This document shows positions 61,847-64,000 of a stretch of DNA of 64,000 bases, in pieces. Position numbers and translations under genes: made by a program. Positions within the stretch are counted from its first letter, which is position 1. Each line of letters opens with the position of its first letter. Origin of the DNA: Fuerstiella sp. Lineage in GTDB: Bacteria; Planctomycetota; Planctomycetia; Planctomycetales; Planctomycetaceae. The stretch covers positions 62,001 through 126,000 of the forward strand of contig JAQWLN010000177.1 of assembly GCA_029247265.1 (NCBI GenBank). Direction: 5' to 3'. The notes beneath the pieces were generated by a model. The model ran no database searches. It had not been told where the DNA came from and saw nothing but the letters and a program-made list of their open reading frames with translations.

Positions 61847-63172
61847 ATGACGACTAACACAGAATTCTCAATGTCGAAACGGTTCCTGCACAAGGTCGGC
61901 GCGCTGACAGTGACACGACTATTGTTGTGCTTAACCGTGTCGCTGATACCGTCAATGGGCACAGCGAATGCGGAAATCCCTGGTGCGCCACAGAAACGAC
62001 CGGTCGCTTTGACGAATTGCAATATTCACCCGATCGTCGGGCCAATGGTCAGGAAGGGCACTATTGTCTTTGAGGGTGGACGGATCACCGCGATTGGCAC
62101 GGACGTGCCCCTCACAAAGAAGACCGAAGTGATCGATCTGCAGGGCCAGCACGTTTACCCTGGCCTGATCGAAGCCCATTCTCAGATCGGACTGAAAGAG
62201 ATCTCGGCCGTGCGAGCCAGCCGAGACTATTCCGAAGCCGGCAGTATCAACCCCAACGTGCGGGCCAATGTCAGCGTGAATCCCGACAGTGAAGTCATTC
62301 CGGTCACACGGGCCAACGGCGTGCTGATGGCCGTTTCCGCACCCAGCGGTGGGCGAGTCAGCGGTGTGGCTTCTGTGATGCAGTTGGATGGCTGGACGTA
62401 TGAAGACATGACTCTGAAGGCAGCTGCCGCGATGGTTGTTGACTGGCCGTCGTCGCCTTCGAGCGGTGAGAGTTCAGGACTGAGGGTTCTGCGCGAATTA
62501 TTCGACGATGTGCGAGCCTACAGGGCCGCTCGGAATGCCGATGCGGGCGAGCAGCCATTTGACATACGTCTGGATGCGATGCTTCCGGTCATTGCCGGCG
62601 ACGTACCCGTTATGGCGCTCGCCAACAGAGCGTTCGAGATCCAGGCGGCTGTTTCATTCGCAGTGGAGCAGAAGATTCGCCTGATCATATTCGGAGGGCA
62701 CGACGCTGAAGTCTGTGCCGCTCTGCTGAAGAAACATGACGTGCCCGTGATTATCGATTCCACTCACCGCAAGCCCTCACGACGGCACGAACCCTATGAC
62801 GTGGCATACACTCTGCCAGCGCGACTCAGCAAAGCAGGCGTGCAGTTCTGTATTTCCGGTTCGGATCGAAATGCTACATGGAACGCCAGAAACCTGCCCT
62901 ATCATGCGGCCACGGCAGCAGCTCATGGCTTGCGTCGCGGCGAAGCTCTGCGATCTGTGACTTTGTATCCAGCACAGATTCTTGGGATTGCAGATCGAGT
63001 TGGCTCGCTGGAACCAGGTAAAGACGCCACGCTGATCGTTACGACGGGTGATCCGCTTGAGACGAAAACTCACGTGACTCGAGCATATGTTCAGGGCCGC
63101 AGCGTGCAACTCACCAGCCGCCACACTCGACTGCGCGACAAGTACCTCGAAAAATATCGCCAGCAGAAGTGA
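61847..63172 (+). CDS. Secreted amidohydrolase-family protein
   Basis: Signal peptide; IVFEGGRITAIGTDVPLTKKTEVIDLQGQHVYPGLIEAHSQIG, C-terminal LYPAQILGIADRVGSLEPGKDATLIVTTGDPLE. Confidence 0.88.
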   Translation: MTTNTEFSMSKRFLHKVGALTVTRLLLCLTVSLIPSMGTANAEIPGAPQKRPVALTNCNIHPIVGPMVRKGTIVFEGGRITAIGTDVPLTKKTEVIDLQGQHVYPGLIEAHSQIGLKEISAVRASRDYSEAGSINPNVRANVSVNPDSEVIPVTRANGVLMAVSAPSGGRVSGVASVMQLDGWTYEDMTLKAAAAMVVDWPSSPSSGESSGLRVLRELFDDVRAYRAARNADAGEQPFDIRLDAMLPVIAGDVPVMALANRAFEIQAAVSFAVEQKIRLIIFGGHDAEVCAALLKKHDVPVIIDSTHRKPSRRHEPYDVAYTLPARLSKAGVQFCISGSDRNATWNARNLPYHAATAAAHGLRRGEALRSVTLYPAQILGIADRVGSLEPGKDATLIVTTGDPLETKTHVTRAYVQGRSVQLTSRHTRLRDKYLEKYRQQK

Positions 63173-63190
63173 CTGAGAAACGGCGCGGGT

Positions 63191-64000
63191 TCACTTTGCC
63201 AGGGTGTCGACGGTGACCAGGTCCACTGGTGTTTCTCTTTCGCCGGGAGTGTTGCCGGAAGCGATGGCCTCCAAGGCGTATTCAATGCCGAAGACGGCCA
63301 GCTGGTCGGCGGTGGCGAGGATTTCGCCGTCGCGAATTGCCTGTTGAACGGCAGAGATGTTGTCGACGCCGACGATCTTAATCGTTTCCAGTCGACCTGC
63401 TGCCTTGACCGCAGCCAGTGCTCCCAGTGCCATGCTGTCGTTACAGGCCAGAATTGCCTTCAATTCAGGCTGAGCAGTCAGCATTCCCGATGCCGTTTGA
63501 TTGCCCAGACTCATTTCCCATTTGGCCGACTGTGAATCGACGATATTGATGCTGGCGGACTTCATGGCTTCTTCGAATCCAAGTTTCCGCTGCTGCCCGT
63601 TGAATGACGTCGGCAGGCCCTCAAGAACGGCAACTTTGTCGCCAGCCTGTAACGTCGACGCCAGATAGTCGCCGACTTTTCCAGCTCCCGCTCTGTTGTC
63701 GGGGCCAACGAACGGAATTGTTATACCGCTGGATGACAACACCTCAGCGTCCAGCTTGTTGTCGATGTTGATGACAACGATCCCCGCGTCGCCGGCCCGC
63801 TGTAGTACTGGCACCAGAGCTTTCGAATCAGCCGGCGCAATCACGATGGCGTCCACCTGCAGGGCGATCATTTGTTCGACAAGGGACACCTGACCACTCA
63901 GGTCGGTTTCGTCCTTGATGCCGTTGACGATCAATTCGTACTGTTCAGCGTTGGCGGCCTAGTGGTCTGTCGCTCCCTGGGCCATTGTGGAGAAGAACTC
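63191..64000 (-). pseudogene. Ribose-type ABC transporter substrate-binding protein (RbsB-like), interrupted by in-frame TAG; truncated by window edge
   Basis: EFFSTMAQGATDH*AANAEQYELIVNGIKDETDLSGQVSLVEQMIALQVDAIVIAPADSKALVPVLQ...; the frame is open on both sides of TAG at 63959-63961. Confidence 0.8.

Noticed and set aside
13617-63961. TGA/TAG recoding (selenocysteine, Trp-TGA code or suppression) as an explanation for the in-frame stops
   Set aside because: All three stops appear in broken frames, the affected genes also carry indels or occur at non-Sec sites, and TGA/TAG terminate many intact genes here.
1-64000. CRISPR arrays, phage or transposase genes, restriction or toxin-antitoxin defence islands
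   Set aside because: None of the translations shows Cas, integrase, transposase, RM or clear toxin-antitoxin motifs; the 99-aa ORF at 52988 is only vaguely HicB-like and has no HicA partner.

Overview
The window is 64 kb of an apparently planctomycete chromosome. I base this on sulfatases, a rhomboid-TPR protein, an MmE/YidC pair, a Flp-pilin-like small protein and many secreted or coiled-coil proteins of planctomycete style; it is an inference, not a database result. Most of it is ordinary chromosomal gene content: lctP, an enolase-superfamily enzyme, nth, folC, mnmE-yidC, pfkA, pyrG, glgX, a cobA-hemD fusion, a Mn/Zn ABC operon, two sulfatases, a sialidase, amidohydrolases and ribose-type ABC components. 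I found no CRISPR array, rRNA, confident tRNA, prophage or transposase gene. The strongest unexplained signal is gene decay. At least five otherwise recognisable genes are broken: a ~540-aa membrane protein (in-frame TGA), an esterase (perfect 19-bp tandem duplication causing a frameshift), a SulP-STAS-PII-like transporter (one TGA plus two 1-nt frameshifts), a zinc-ribbon membrane protein (one frameshift, one TAA, one TAG) and an RbsB-like binding protein (in-frame TAG). Other observations worth checking are a divergent nucleotidyltransferase / CinA-C gene pair that resembles the two halves of a fused plant protein, a metal ABC permease with a DtxR/MntR-like C-terminal extension, a coiled-coil operon ending in an unannotated 41-aa membrane microprotein, a tandem amidohydrolase with a degenerate half and a His-rich tail, and small palindromic or TIR-like intergenic repeats. 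All family calls are from reading the translations; no searches were run.
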